Shown here piece by piece: positions 25,922 through 35,673 of a stretch of 64,000 bases of DNA. The DNA is from an uncultured Muribaculaceae bacterium (GTDB lineage: Bacteria > Bacteroidota > Bacteroidia > Bacteroidales > Muribaculaceae). Below the pieces are notes generated by a model. The model saw nothing but the letters and a program-made list of their open reading frames with translations. It did not search any database and was not told the origin of the DNA. Each line of letters begins with the position of its first letter. Within the stretch, counting starts at the first letter, position 1. The translations under genes were made by a program, and so were the position numbers. Where the stretch lies: the NCBI GenBank assembly GCA_910577585.1, contig CAJTNN010000010.1:15868-79867 (forward strand), given 5' to 3'.

Positions 25922-25953
25922 CAAAGGTATATCTAAATATTGAAGTTGGCAAA
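25922..25953 (-). promoter_or_regulatory. Consensus promoter for the four-helix-bundle gene
   Basis: The minus strand reads TTTG (25950-25953), a 20-nt spacer and TACCTTTG (25922-25929), a perfect Bacteroidales promoter. Confidence 0.75.
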
Positions 25954-25978
25954 GAATATGCTATGAAACATATAAGCC

Positions 25979-26134
25979 TAAGTATCATGGACCGATAGGC
26001 GCCCCCTTAAGACTGTGATGGAGCCAAGGCCGTGGCTCATAGCCTTTTTGGAGCTTTTAGCCCTCTTCCACCGATGGGAAGTCACCCCAAAAACTCCTAA
26101 AAATAATACATAGCGATTTTTTAAGAGATAGTTA
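25979..26134. repeat. Degenerate dispersed element, copy D
   Basis: The right 60 nt (CCCCAAAAACTCCTAAAAATAATACATAG...TTTTTTAAGAGATAGTTA, shown in part) match the right end of copy C with scattered changes. The left arm TAAGTATC is short and the central GGAGC hairpin module is missing. It ends 48 nt before the btuB-like start. Confidence 0.6.
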
Positions 26135-26170
26135 TGGCGAAGATAAGAGACAGTTATGGCGAAGAATTGT

Positions 26171-26178
26171 TAACTTTG
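26171..26178 (+). promoter_or_regulatory. -7 box directly abutting the btuB-like start codon
   Basis: Reads TAACTTTG-CAGT-ATG. The four-base gap predicts a leaderless or nearly leaderless transcript. No clear -33 TTTG. Confidence 0.55.
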
Positions 26179-26182
26179 CAGT

Positions 26183-28324
26183 ATGAATGCAAAGAGAATT
26201 GTTGAATTGGCGGTTCAGGCACTGATGCTTGGATTCCTATTCTTGAGTGCGCCTGTAGTTATGGAGGCGCACTACAAGGAGGGGGAGTCCTCGTCTGCGG
26301 CGCATGTTGCGGCAGAGGATGCGCCGCATGTTGTGGCAGAGCATCATGAAGATGGAGATTCTCTGGCCACTACGCTCGACAATCTGGTTGTCACAGCCAC
26401 TCAGGAGAAGAGTCTCATTCCAGGTCAGGAACTCAGCGGTAAAGAGCTCGACCGCCTTTCGGCACTGAATGTGGCTGATGCAGTAAGATACTTCTCCGGA
26501 GCCCAAATCAAGGATTATGGTGGAGTGGGGGGCGTGAAGACTGTGGATGTGCGTTCGATGGGCTCGAATCATGTGGGCGTATTCTATGATGGCATCGCCT
26601 TGGGCAACGCCCAGAATGGTCAGATTGACCTCGGCCGCTACTCGCTCGACAACATAGAGCAGATTTCGCTTTATAACGGCCAGAAATCAGAGCTGTTCTC
26701 CACGGCCAAAGATCTGTCATCAGCCGGAGCAATCTATATCCGCACAAAGCGGCCGCGATTTTCCGAGGGGAAGCGGCTGAATCTTCATGTGGGACTGCGC
26801 GGGGGAAGTTTCGGCCTGTTGAATCCGTCGGTGCGGGCCGAATATCAGTTCAATCAGTCGCTTTCAGCCAGTCTGAGTGCCGAATACACCCATGCCGACG
26901 GTAAATATAAATTCCGCTACCGTCGTGTCTATCCTGACGGCACCACTGCCTGGGACACCACCGCCACGCGTCGCAACGGCGATGTCGAGGCTCTGCGCCT
27001 TGAAGGGGCCCTCTTCGGACGCATCCCCGAAGGTTCATACATGGGAAAGATATACTTCTATAACTCCAATCGTGGCATACCCGGCGCGATAGTCAACAAC
27101 GTATGGAAAAACTCGCAGCGTCAATGGGACCGCAATATCTTTGTGCAGGGCAACTTCAAGCGTAGGCTCGGCGAGCGCGACCAGATAATGGTCAATGCCA
27201 AGTATGCGCGCGACTACCTGCATTATCTCAACCCCGACACCACGCTGATGTACACCGACAATGAGTTCTGGCAGACCGAGGTCTATGCATCTGTGGCCAA
27301 TATGGTCGAACTGCGTCATGACTGGAATCTGAACGTGGCCGTAGACTATCAATTCAACACCCTCTCATCAACCCTGGCCGATTTTGCCGACCCCACGCGC
27401 CACACCTTGATGACAGCACTGAGCATGAACTACACCCCCGGGCCTGTGTCGATGCAGGGGAGTCTGATGACCACATCGGTGTTCGACCGCTCATACTCGC
27501 CGCGCCGTGGCGATGCCCCCCGCACTGAATATCATCGCTCGCGCACGGCTCTTAACGGCGCCCTGTTTGTCAACTGGCAGCCATTCAGCCTGCATGACCT
27601 GCGTGTGCGCGCTTTCTACAAGCGCGCCTTCAGAATGCCTACATTCAATGACCTGTATTACACCGATATGGGTAACGCCAACCTCAATCCGGAGTATGCC
27701 TCGCAATGGGACCTCGGATTGTCGTGGCGCCGAGACTTCAGCCGCACCGTGTGGCGCTACGTCGAGCTTCGCGCCGACGGCTATCATAACCGCATCACCG
27801 ACAAAATCATAGCTGTCCCCAAAGGAAACTCGCAATATCGCTGGATGATGATGAACATCGGCAAGGTCAGGATCTGGGGACTCGACCTGAATGCCGAGGC
27901 GATGCTCTCACCATCCGCCAGCCTGGAGATAGGGGGCAAACTCACCTACACCTTCCAGCGGGCCATGGACTACACCGATCCATCCGACAATCAAGATGCC
28001 GCCGGCACCTACAAAGGTCAGATTGCGTACATACCCCGTCATAGCGGGGCGGCAAATCTGTGGGCCAACTGGCGACGCTGGGAACTTAACTACAGCTTCA
28101 TCTACGTAGGGGAGCGCTGGCACAACTCATCAAACATACCCGCCAACTACGAGCAACCCTGGTATACCCACGATGCCACCATCTCCTACACTCTCCCCTT
28201 GCGCAAGCTCAGCATGCGCTTCCAGCTCGAAGTCAATAACCTTCTTAACCAGCAATATGAGGTGATACTCAATTATCCGATGCCCGGACGCAACTGGCGC
28301 CTCGGGGTGACTCTGGATATCTGA
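26183..28324 (+). CDS. TonB-dependent outer-membrane receptor, BtuB-like
   Basis: 713-residue outer-membrane transporter. Signal peptide at about residues 1-29 (VQALMLGFLFLSAPVVMEA), then a short His/Glu-rich linker, then a TonB-box-like segment (DNLVVTATQE) at about 66-75. The plug domain has DVRSMGSNHVGVFYDGIALGNAQNGQ, followed by a 22-strand-type barrel with many aromatic-girdled strands. It has no N-terminal carboxypeptidase-regulatory domain, so it is not a SusC. The gene immediately downstream encodes a BtuG-like lipoprotein, which in Bacteroides pairs with BtuB for vitamin B12 uptake; that pairing is the basis for the substrate inference. Iron chelates remain possible from sequence alone. 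Confidence 0.88.
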   Translation: MNAKRIVELAVQALMLGFLFLSAPVVMEAHYKEGESSSAAHVAAEDAPHVVAEHHEDGDSLATTLDNLVVTATQEKSLIPGQELSGKELDRLSALNVADAVRYFSGAQIKDYGGVGGVKTVDVRSMGSNHVGVFYDGIALGNAQNGQIDLGRYSLDNIEQISLYNGQKSELFSTAKDLSSAGAIYIRTKRPRFSEGKRLNLHVGLRGGSFGLLNPSVRAEYQFNQSLSASLSAEYTHADGKYKFRYRRVYPDGTTAWDTTATRRNGDVEALRLEGALFGRIPEGSYMGKIYFYNSNRGIPGAIVNNVWKNSQRQWDRNIFVQGNFKRRLGERDQIMVNAKYARDYLHYLNPDTTLMYTDNEFWQTEVYASVANMVELRHDWNLNVAVDYQFNTLSSTLADFADPTRHTLMTALSMNYTPGPVSMQGSLMTTSVFDRSYSPRRGDAPRTEYHRSRTALNGALFVNWQPFSLHDLRVRAFYKRAFRMPTFNDLYYTDMGNANLNPEYASQWDLGLSWRRDFSRTVWRYVELRADGYHNRITDKIIAVPKGNSQYRWMMMNIGKVRIWGLDLNAEAMLSPSASLEIGGKLTYTFQRAMDYTDPSDNQDAAGTYKGQIAYIPRHSGAANLWANWRRWELNYSFIYVGERWHNSSNIPANYEQPWYTHDATISYTLPLRKLSMRFQLEVNNLLNQQYEVILNYPMPGRNWRLGVTLDI

Positions 28325-28366
28325 CCCACCGTACCCTCTTCAATTGCATCAGTTCGACATTTGATT

Positions 28367-29587
28367 ATGAAAGAATACAGCATAAATCTTTGCGCAAGGC
28401 TTCTGCATGCTATCGGATGCAGACGGAGCGTCAATGCGCTTGTGGCGGCCGTAGCACTCGGTCTGCTCGCCATGTCAGGTGGTTGCCGTCATGATGTGGT
28501 GGTGGATTTTCCCACTACCACAAAACCCGGTGGCGACGGCTCAGGCGACTCATCGATTGATAATCCGCTGGCTCCCATCGGTTTCTATCTCCTCAACCAG
28601 GGGAATATGGGCATGAACAAAGCCTCGATTGACTATTACGATTACTCCACCGGCGAATACACCCTCAATCTCTATCTTCAGGCCAATCCTGATGCCGTGA
28701 TGGCCCTTGGTGATGTCGGCAATCAGATACGCATCTACAATGGCCGGCTCTGGGCAATCATCAATTGCTCCAACAAGGTAGAGGTAATGCGCGCCTCCGA
28801 CTGCCGACGCATCGGGCAGGTCGATATCCCCAACTGCCGGTATATGGCCTTTGACGGCGACTATGCCTATGTCACGTCCTATGCCGGACCTGTAGAGATT
28901 GACGAAGATTATCGCCAGCTCGGCTATGTGGCCAAGATAGATGTCAACACCCTCGAAGTCAAGGGGCGCTGCACGGTAGGTTATCAGCCGGATGGCATAG
29001 CCATTTCAGGCGGAAAGATATATGTGGCCAATAGCGGGGGCTACAGAGTGCCCAATTACGAACGCACCCTGAGTGTGATAGATGTGGCCACCTTTGAGGT
29101 GGAGCGCGAGGTGGAACTGGGTATAAATCTGAATAATGTGGTCGCCGATAGCCGTGGTCGCATATGGGTCAGCTCGCGAGGCGACTATTACGATGTGGAG
29201 GGGGCCGTGTATTGCTACGACCCGGCCTCCGACAGTCTGCTTGCCACACTCCCCATCGATGCCCAATCAATATGGCTTGATTCCGACCGCCTTTATCTTC
29301 TCGGCAACTCCTTCAGCTATGACACCATGACCTCCACTCCGAGTTATCATGTGGTCGACACCACTGATCAGACCATCCTGCAGTCGGCGTGGGAGGGAGC
29401 TACGGAATTCAATCAGATCAAGGCCCCCTATTGTGTGGCGGTAGATCCGGTCAGAGGCGATATCTACATCACTGATGCAGGCAACTATGTCAATCCCGGC
29501 TATGTCTACTCATTCGCTGCTGACGGCACATTCAAATGGCGGCAGCGCGCCGGCGATGTCCCGGCCTCGATAGCATTCCTGAATTGA
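28367..29587 (+). CDS. BtuG-like surface lipoprotein, beta-propeller (cobalamin capture)
   Basis: 406 residues from the ATG at 28367. Signal with lipobox SGGC (Cys40), then an acidic, Gly/Ser-rich tether. The rest is a YncE-like seven-bladed beta-propeller, with blade motifs such as GDYAYVTSY, GKIYVANSGG, GRIWVSSRGD and GDIYITDAGN. In Bacteroides, BtuG is a surface-exposed lipoprotein of this fold and size that binds B12 extremely tightly and hands it to BtuB. The tight link (42 bp) to a BtuB-like receptor supports this, but other propeller lipoproteins exist, so binding should be tested. Probably cotranscribed with the receptor. Confidence 0.8.
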   Translation: MKEYSINLCARLLHAIGCRRSVNALVAAVALGLLAMSGGCRHDVVVDFPTTTKPGGDGSGDSSIDNPLAPIGFYLLNQGNMGMNKASIDYYDYSTGEYTLNLYLQANPDAVMALGDVGNQIRIYNGRLWAIINCSNKVEVMRASDCRRIGQVDIPNCRYMAFDGDYAYVTSYAGPVEIDEDYRQLGYVAKIDVNTLEVKGRCTVGYQPDGIAISGGKIYVANSGGYRVPNYERTLSVIDVATFEVEREVELGINLNNVVADSRGRIWVSSRGDYYDVEGAVYCYDPASDSLLATLPIDAQSIWLDSDRLYLLGNSFSYDTMTSTPSYHVVDTTDQTILQSAWEGATEFNQIKAPYCVAVDPVRGDIYITDAGNYVNPGYVYSFAADGTFKWRQRAGDVPASIAFLN

Positions 29588-29656
29588 TGGCCTCGATTCG
29601 CGTCATGCTGCGAATCGCTGTCGGCCGCCCCGCCTACAGGTGGTAAGAGATGTTAA

Positions 29657-29702
29657 AGCTACAATCCCTGTGCATTCGAGCGAGTGCACAGGGATTGTAG
29701 CT
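29657..29702. terminator. Strong bidirectional terminator
   Basis: Perfect 18-bp stem AGCTACAATCCCTGTGCA / TGCACAGGGATTGTAGCT (29657-29674 with 29685-29702), placed between the convergent BtuG-like and GYF-domain genes. Confidence 0.88.
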
Positions 29703-29733
29703 TATTCTGTAATGATGTTCAGGTTTGGCCGGC

Positions 29734-30342
29734 TTATGCCAGTAAAGTGCGTGAGAGCGTCAGGCCAATCATGATGATGCCCATGCAGAATGTTATGCCT
29801 ATCATCATGCGGTAAAGCCGAGCCGAGTCATACGACTTTCTGCGCAGCTCGAGGCGTTCTTCATTCGACAGTCCCGCCTCCTCACTGCGTTGCCATTGGG
29901 CCTTGCACTTCCAGGCGAAATATATAGCCAGTATGCCGGTGATAGGGAAGCAGAGAATCATCGCTATGACAGCGCTGATAATCGACACTCCCTGCGGGGG
30001 CACCGAATAGTCGTGGGTCTGCATCCTCTCAGCCTCCTCAAACGCCTCACGGAGATACTCCTCCATATTGGCGCGGTTGAGGGGTTCCCCCTCCATCATC
30101 TTTGATTTTGAGGGAGCCACATCAGCGGCTTCGGGCACAGGTAAAGGCTCGCCCGACTCCGGGTCAAGACCTGCGAGCATGCGTCGCATCCCACGGCAGA
30201 TGTCGGCCACCTCATCGGCATGTTGCCAATCAGGCATACCCTTGCACCAGACGTAGGTCTTCGGGCCTATTCCACTCTCCAGCAGTTGCCGGAGAGTGAA
30301 AGGCCCTTGTTGCTCTTTATCAATTCGTGCGAAATATCTCAT
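29734..30342 (-). CDS. GYF_2 domain plus CD225-like membrane protein
   Basis: 202 residues. The N-terminal domain (1-50), YFARIDKEQQGPFTLRQLLESG and VWCKGMPDWQHADEV, is a GYF_2/DUF4339 peptide-binding-type module. An acidic linker follows, then two hydrophobic segments (about 120-143, SIISAVIAMILCFPITGILAIYF, and 177-200) separated by a basic loop, in the pattern of the CD225/dispanin membrane family. It starts 3 bp after the secA stop, so it is cotranscribed with secA, but no direct role in secretion is known to me. Confidence 0.8.
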   Translation of the reverse strand: MRYFARIDKEQQGPFTLRQLLESGIGPKTYVWCKGMPDWQHADEVADICRGMRRMLAGLDPESGEPLPVPEAADVAPSKSKMMEGEPLNRANMEEYLREAFEEAERMQTHDYSVPPQGVSIISAVIAMILCFPITGILAIYFAWKCKAQWQRSEEAGLSNEERLELRRKSYDSARLYRMMIGITFCMGIIMIGLTLSRTLLA

Positions 30343-30345
30343 TAA

Positions 30346-33300
30346 TTACTGATTGCGACCGTGGCAATTCTTATACTTCTTGCCGCTTCCGCAGGGGCAG
30401 GGGTCATTGCGTCCGATCTTCGGGTCAGCCTTTGTGGGCTGAGCCGGAGCCGCCGGACGATTTGCAGACTGGGCCGCGCGGCGCTGGTCGGATTCGCCGG
30501 GATAGGCATCGCGGGTGGTAGAATAGTTCGCATAGGGATTATGCATCTGCTGCGGCATCTCACGCTGAATCTGCTGCGCCTGTGCCTGAGCCTTCTGACG
30601 CAGAGCCTCAGCCTCCTTGGCCTGACGCTCAGCCTCCTTGGCCTCAGCATAGTCAGGCACAGCCAGACGACCGCGCATCAGCGTGGCCACAGCCTTTGAG
30701 TTCATGCCATCAAGCATATTCTTCCAGAGCTCGTAAGCCTCAAGCTTATAGATTACGAGCGGATCCTTCTGCTCATACGATGCATTCTGCACCGAGCGGC
30801 GCAGTTCATCCATTTCGCGCAGCTGTTCCTGCCATGCCTTGTCGATTGATGACAGGAGCACGGTCTTCTCCCAGGATTTCGAGATCGGGCGGCAATTCTG
30901 CTCATAAGCCTCAGTGATGTCGGCGCGCACATTAAACATGCGACGTCCATCAGTCACCGGCACACCCACCGGGCCCGTTGCGCCTCTCTCCTCGACAAAC
31001 TCACGGATATAGGGCATCGCGCCGGCCTCGATCTTCTCTTTCGAGCGCTTGAGGTGAGTCATGGCAGACTCGGCGAGATAATCGGTGAGTTCATCGCGGT
31101 TCATCTTTGCATAAGCATCGGCATCGATGTCGATTTCTATAGCAAGAGCGCGACGCACCTCATCGCGGAACTCATCATATCCACCCTCATATGTGCCTGA
31201 AGCCAGATTGGCGGCCACTTCATAAACCATGTTGGCGATATCCGAGCCGATGCGTTCACCCTTCAGAGCGTTCTGGCGTTTGCCATAGACACCCTTTCGC
31301 TGGGCATTCATCACATCGTCATATTCCACGAGGCGTTTGCGGATGCCGAAGTTATTCTCCTCCACGCGTTTCTGTGCATTCTCGATAGAGCGGGTCACCA
31401 TCTTCGACTCAATCATGTCGCCCTCTTCGAAGCCGAGACGGTCGAGTGTCTTGACCACACGCTCATTGGCGAAGAGGCGCATCACGGTGTCTTCAAACGA
31501 CACGAAGAATACCGATGAGCCCGGGTCGCCCTGACGTCCGGCACGACCGCGCAGCTGGCGGTCGACACGACGTGACTCATGGCGCTCGGTGCCGATGATG
31601 GCCAGACCGCCGGCCTCCTTAACCTCGGGGGTGAGCTTGATGTCGGTGCCTCGGCCCGCCATATTGGTGGCGATGGTGACAGTGCCCTTCTTGCCGGCCT
31701 GAGCCACGATGTCAGCCTCCTTCTGGTGGAGCTTCGCATTCAGCACCTGATGCGGAATCTTGCGCAGCTGGAGCATTCTTGAGAGAAGCTCGGAGATTTC
31801 TACCGATGTAGTGCCCACGAGCACAGGGCGTCCGAGTTTCACCATATCCTCAACCTCCTGGATTACGGCCGCATACTTCTCCTTCTTGGTGCGGTAGACA
31901 CGGTCGTTCTGGTCGTTGCGGATCACCGGGCGGTTGGTGGGAATCTCCACCACCTCCAGTTTATAGATATCATAGAACTCACCCGCCTCAGTCATGGCCG
32001 TACCGGTCATGCCGGCGAGCTTGCGATACATTCTGAAGTAGTTCTGCAGAGTGATTGTGGCATAGGTCTGAGTGGCGGCCTCAACCTTCACACCCTCCTT
32101 GGCCTCGATAGCCTGATGCAGGCCATCAGAATAGCGTCGGCCCTCCATGATACGACCTGTCTGCTCATCGACAATCTTGATTTTATTGTCGTCAATCACA
32201 TACTCCACATCCTTATCGAAGAGAGTGTAAGCCTTCAGGAGCTGGTTGACAGTGTGCACACGCTCAGCCTTGACAGCATAGTCAGCCAGCAGGGCATCTT
32301 TCTTCTCCTGCTTCTCTTCGGCCGAGAGCTCCTCGGTGTCGACCGTAGAGAGCTGGCTTGCGATGTCGGGGAGCACGAAGAATTGCGGGTCCTGCGTGGT
32401 GTCGGTCAGCACGGCGATACCCTTGTCGGTGAGCTCGATTGAGTGGTTCTTCTCATCAATCACGAAATAGAGGGGCTCTACGGCCACGGGCATTTCGCGG
32501 TTGTTATCTTGCATGTATTTAGCCTCGGTCTTGAGCAGAATCTGCTTGATGCCATCCTCGCTGAGATATCGGATCAGCTGATTATGCTTCGGCAGACCCT
32601 TGTAGGCGCGGAAGAGCGAGAGTCCGCCCATCTCAAGCAGCTGGTCGGCTGTGAGGGGTTTCTTCGAGGGGTCCTCCTTGCGGGCGGTGTCGAACTTGGC
32701 AATCTTCTCAGGATCGCCGCTCTGGGCAGCCGCAATCATATCTTTAGCCTCGATGAGATACTGCTGGGCCAGACGGCGCTGGGCATTGACCACTTTCTCG
32801 ACATTGGGCTTGAACTCATTAAACATCTGGTCGTCCCCCTTCGGCACCGGACCTGAGATGATGAGCGGAGTACGCGCATCGTCGATAAGCACTGAGTCGA
32901 CCTCATCGACTATGGCATAGTAATGGTCGTTGCGCTGCACGAGGTCAGACTCCTGAGTGGCCATATTGTCGCGCAGATAGTCGAAGCCGAACTCATTATT
33001 GGTGCCGAATGTGATGTCGCAGCGATAGGCGTTGCGGCGCTCTTCAGAGTTAGGTTCGGTCTTATCGATGCAGTTCACGCTCAGACCGTGGAACTGATAG
33101 AGGGGACCCATCCACTCCGAGTCACGCTTAGCCAGATAGTCATTGACAGTGACCACATGCACACCCTCGCCGGTGAGAGCGTTGAGGAATACCGGCAGCG
33201 TAGCCACGAGAGTCTTACCCTCACCAGTGGCCATCTCGGCGATATTGTTCGAAGTCATGTCTCCATTGAGGATGCCATGGAGCACCATGCCGCCGATGAG

Positions 33301-33831
33301 CTGCACATCATAGTGCACCATATCCCAAGTCATGAGGTTGCCACCGGCCATCCATGAATGTTTGTAGATAGCCTTGTCGCCATCGATGCTGACGAAGTCT
33401 TTTCCGGCGGCGGCCAGCTCGCGGTCGGCCTCGGATGCAGTGACCTCGATAGTCTCATTGTTGGCAAATCGGCGGGCAGTCTCCTTGACCACGGCGAAGA
33501 CTTCGGGGAGAGCCGCATCGAGCTTGCGGGCATACATCTTGAAGCAATCATCGCGCAGGTCATCGATTTTTTTCCAGAGGGGTTCGCGCTTGTCGTAGTC
33601 GAGAGTCTCGATTTCGGCACGTATCTGGGCTATCTGATCCTTATAGTTGGCAGCTTCGCCGCGGATATCATCGCGGATGACGTTGATGCGGTGGCGCAGG
33701 TCATCGTTAGATTCCTCCAGGAGCTGGGCGGAGATAGGGTTAATTTCCTTCTCCAGGCGATTCCAGAGGGGGCGCACGGCACGCTCGCTCTGATTTCCGA
33801 ATATTTTTTTGAGAATTGAGTTAAGTCCCAT
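30346..33831 (-). CDS. secA: Preprotein translocase ATPase SecA
   Basis: Motor ATPase of the Sec pathway. Using the ATG at 33831 ([19 protein letters not shown]) gives 1161 residues, long but usual for Bacteroidetes; a further 40 in-frame upstream residues are rejected because the -7 box overlaps them. Motif I is TGEGKTL, followed by [15 protein letters not shown]; the second motor domain has [10 protein letters not shown] and [15 protein letters not shown] Glu/Gln/Lys-rich linker precedes the C-terminal zinc-binding tail [13 protein letters not shown], which binds SecB or ribosomes. Downstream the GYF/CD225-like gene follows at 3 bp. Confidence 0.97.
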   Translation of the reverse strand: MGLNSILKKIFGNQSERAVRPLWNRLEKEINPISAQLLEESNDDLRHRINVIRDDIRGEAANYKDQIAQIRAEIETLDYDKREPLWKKIDDLRDDCFKMYARKLDAALPEVFAVVKETARRFANNETIEVTASEADRELAAAGKDFVSIDGDKAIYKHSWMAGGNLMTWDMVHYDVQLIGGMVLHGILNGDMTSNNIAEMATGEGKTLVATLPVFLNALTGEGVHVVTVNDYLAKRDSEWMGPLYQFHGLSVNCIDKTEPNSEERRNAYRCDITFGTNNEFGFDYLRDNMATQESDLVQRNDHYYAIVDEVDSVLIDDARTPLIISGPVPKGDDQMFNEFKPNVEKVVNAQRRLAQQYLIEAKDMIAAAQSGDPEKIAKFDTARKEDPSKKPLTADQLLEMGGLSLFRAYKGLPKHNQLIRYLSEDGIKQILLKTEAKYMQDNNREMPVAVEPLYFVIDEKNHSIELTDKGIAVLTDTTQDPQFFVLPDIASQLSTVDTEELSAEEKQEKKDALLADYAVKAERVHTVNQLLKAYTLFDKDVEYVIDDNKIKIVDEQTGRIMEGRRYSDGLHQAIEAKEGVKVEAATQTYATITLQNYFRMYRKLAGMTGTAMTEAGEFYDIYKLEVVEIPTNRPVIRNDQNDRVYRTKKEKYAAVIQEVEDMVKLGRPVLVGTTSVEISELLSRMLQLRKIPHQVLNAKLHQKEADIVAQAGKKGTVTIATNMAGRGTDIKLTPEVKEAGGLAIIGTERHESRRVDRQLRGRAGRQGDPGSSVFFVSFEDTVMRLFANERVVKTLDRLGFEEGDMIESKMVTRSIENAQKRVEENNFGIRKRLVEYDDVMNAQRKGVYGKRQNALKGERIGSDIANMVYEVAANLASGTYEGGYDEFRDEVRRALAIEIDIDADAYAKMNRDELTDYLAESAMTHLKRSKEKIEAGAMPYIREFVEERGATGPVGVPVTDGRRMFNVRADITEAYEQNCRPISKSWEKTVLLSSIDKAWQEQLREMDELRRSVQNASYEQKDPLVIYKLEAYELWKNMLDGMNSKAVATLMRGRLAVPDYAEAKEAERQAKEAEALRQKAQAQAQQIQREMPQQMHNPYANYSTTRDAYPGESDQRRAAQSANRPAAPAQPTKADPKIGRNDPCPCGSGKKYKNCHGRNQ

Positions 33832-33948
33832 TAAACAGTGATTATATGGTCGTCGGCATCTGATGATGCCGGCAAAAATGATTTTAAGATAGGATGCTGA
33901 TTCCACGCGGCACACTCCCGGCTCAGGAAGTGATGACGTAAAATCATG

Positions 33949-33956
33949 CAAAGTTA
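33949..33956 (-). promoter_or_regulatory. -7 box for secA
   Basis: The minus strand reads TAACTTTG, a full consensus match, 117 nt upstream of the secA start. It argues for the downstream ATG as the true start. Confidence 0.6.
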
Positions 33957-34047
33957 ACTAATATAATGATTGTTAGCAAAAATCGCGCCAGTTTTTTTCA
34001 TCCACCTCTACGGTGGCGGAGTCTGACCGAAGTCCGGCTGCCATGTC

Positions 34048-35643
34048 TCAAAAACTGAGTGGGGCGCGAGAAGCACCGTTGGGACTGCGAATGTGAAGCG
34101 CCGACGTCACGGTGGGGGCGATAACGGCCGCATCCACCGGAGTGCCGATTGTGCGGGCCTCCACGTCGGGGCCCAGCATGAAGAAAGGTGTGCTCACCAC
34201 CGCCGCGCGCACCGGGCGCACATCGGGGGGATATCTCGAGTCATCGACCACATTCCAGCCCGGCAGGAAGGTGAGGAATATGTCGCCCGCTGTCTTCGGG
34301 TCAATGCTGCGGCGCAGCGCCCGGGTCTCGTCGGAGGGGTCAGTGAGGATATCAGTCAGAGTGCGTGCCTCAGCTATGCCGCTCATCTTCACCAGGAAGG
34401 CACTTGCCTCGGCCTGGGCTTGCCCGGGGGTCAGCGAGTGGTTGTCGAGCTGATGATGGTCGAGATATATCTGGTCGGCATAGATATGGCTGACATAGTC
34501 GGCATTGCCGTATTTTGCAGAGAGGTAGGAGTTGAGCAGCGACTCCACGCGCTTGAGCGACACATCGCCCGATGGGATTCGAAATTTCGGGTCATCGGGT
34601 GTGGCATCGTCGTAATATCCCGTAGATGAGAGGAAAATCAGGGCATTGTCCAGTCCTACGCTCGAATCGATGGCGCTCAGCAGCCGACCGATTTGTGAGT
34701 CAAGGCGCAGGTAGGTGTCTTCAAGCTCGAGTCGGAAATCGCCGTCCGCCACATCCTTGTAAGGCGCGGCGGTATATCCGATGCTGAGCATATCGATAGC
34801 GTCATCGCGGCTGCCGAGATTCAGATTGCGGATAGCCTCGATGGCGAGGTCGGTGACCTCGGTGTTGACCGGAGCCGCCCCCTTGAATCGGCTGAAGACA
34901 TCGCGGTCAGTCAGCGGGAATGTATATCTGAAAGGGTAGTGGCGTTTCTGGGCCGGTATGCCGGGATAGCGCTTAAGGTCGATTGCCGGGCGCCACGACA
35001 GAGTGTCGAGGCGTGCTGAGAGGGGATTGAGACGGTTGCGCTGGGTAACAAACTGCGGGAAGTCGCGGTAATAAGCCGTCGACGACCATTTGCCATCCGT
35101 GTCATTTATCCAGAGAGCGCAGCTCCCGGCGTGTCCGGCCATGATGATAGCCTGCTGGGCATCGGGCGAAATTGCATAGACCGAGGTGAGCCCGTCGCCG
35201 TCGATAGCCACCTCATCAGATATGGTTGATAGCCGCAGATTCGCCGGCGAAAGAGCCTCGCGGGTGAAGTTGCCCAGTGAATTTTTATCCTCAAGCACCG
35301 GCTTCGGAGCCGCGTCGGAGACTCTGAACACCTCAGCCGAGGGTATGCCGCTGGCATTGGCGTAATTGCCGGTGTAGAGCAGCGCCGTGGCCGCCACGGG
35401 GTCCTTGATATTGCCCTGGAAGTCGACATGCTGCAGATAGAGGCCATCCTTCATCAGACGGCGGAATCCGCTCTCGCCGAAGAGGTCGCGCAGATATTGC
35501 AGATAGTCGGTGCGCAGCTGGTCGACGACGATTCCCACCACCAGTTTCGGTCGCGACGCATCGGTTGCGACGGCCACATTGATGGTCATCAGTCCCATGA
35601 GCAGGGATCCCAGCAGTCGGGAAGGGAGTCGGCGTTCAGCCAT
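34048..35643 (-). CDS. Alkaline-phosphatase-fold exported protein, apparently catalytically dead (PafA-related)
   Basis: 531 residues with an N-terminal export signal (LLGSLLMGLMTINVAVA). The opening KLVVGIVVDQLRTDYLQYL is that of PafA-type alkaline phosphatases and keeps the first metal-binding Asp (VVDQ). Other catalytic positions are lost: the nucleophile motif (usually TGPGHASIYTG) is PVAATALLYTG with no Thr/Ser at that site; the usual DH pair in a TADHG-type motif is LSSTGYYDD; the Asp/His of the STDYxGH-type motif reads IGYTAAPYKD; and the late ligand histidine region YPPDVRPVR has no His. I infer a pseudoenzyme, perhaps a binding or scaffold protein. It is the last gene of the asnS-DUF4105 unit (30-bp gap). 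Confidence 0.75.
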   Translation of the reverse strand: MAERRLPSRLLGSLLMGLMTINVAVATDASRPKLVVGIVVDQLRTDYLQYLRDLFGESGFRRLMKDGLYLQHVDFQGNIKDPVAATALLYTGNYANASGIPSAEVFRVSDAAPKPVLEDKNSLGNFTREALSPANLRLSTISDEVAIDGDGLTSVYAISPDAQQAIIMAGHAGSCALWINDTDGKWSSTAYYRDFPQFVTQRNRLNPLSARLDTLSWRPAIDLKRYPGIPAQKRHYPFRYTFPLTDRDVFSRFKGAAPVNTEVTDLAIEAIRNLNLGSRDDAIDMLSIGYTAAPYKDVADGDFRLELEDTYLRLDSQIGRLLSAIDSSVGLDNALIFLSSTGYYDDATPDDPKFRIPSGDVSLKRVESLLNSYLSAKYGNADYVSHIYADQIYLDHHQLDNHSLTPGQAQAEASAFLVKMSGIAEARTLTDILTDPSDETRALRRSIDPKTAGDIFLTFLPGWNVVDDSRYPPDVRPVRAAVVSTPFFMLGPDVEARTIGTPVDAAVIAPTVTSALHIRSPNGASRAPLSF

Positions 35644-35673
35644 AGCGGTTAAAGATATATGAGAGTTGAAGAA

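Larger units (their letters stand above)
25828..26182. other. Divergent intergenic region before the B12 uptake pair
   Basis: 355 bp with promoters for both flanking genes (25922-25953 leftward, 26171-26178 rightward) and degenerate repeat copy D. An AGACAGTTATGGCGAAGA-like direct repeat lies at about 26125-26165. I searched by eye for the conserved B12-box of cobalamin riboswitches (GCCACTG) and did not find it on the coding strand. Confidence 0.6.

Noticed and set aside
25828..26182. Cobalamin riboswitch before the BtuB-like gene
   Set aside because: No B12-box on the coding strand, and the -7 box abuts the start codon, leaving no leader.
33832..33951. 40-residue upstream extension of SecA
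   Set aside because: It begins at a TTG inside the -7 box and has no likeness to SecA, which begins MGLNSILKK.
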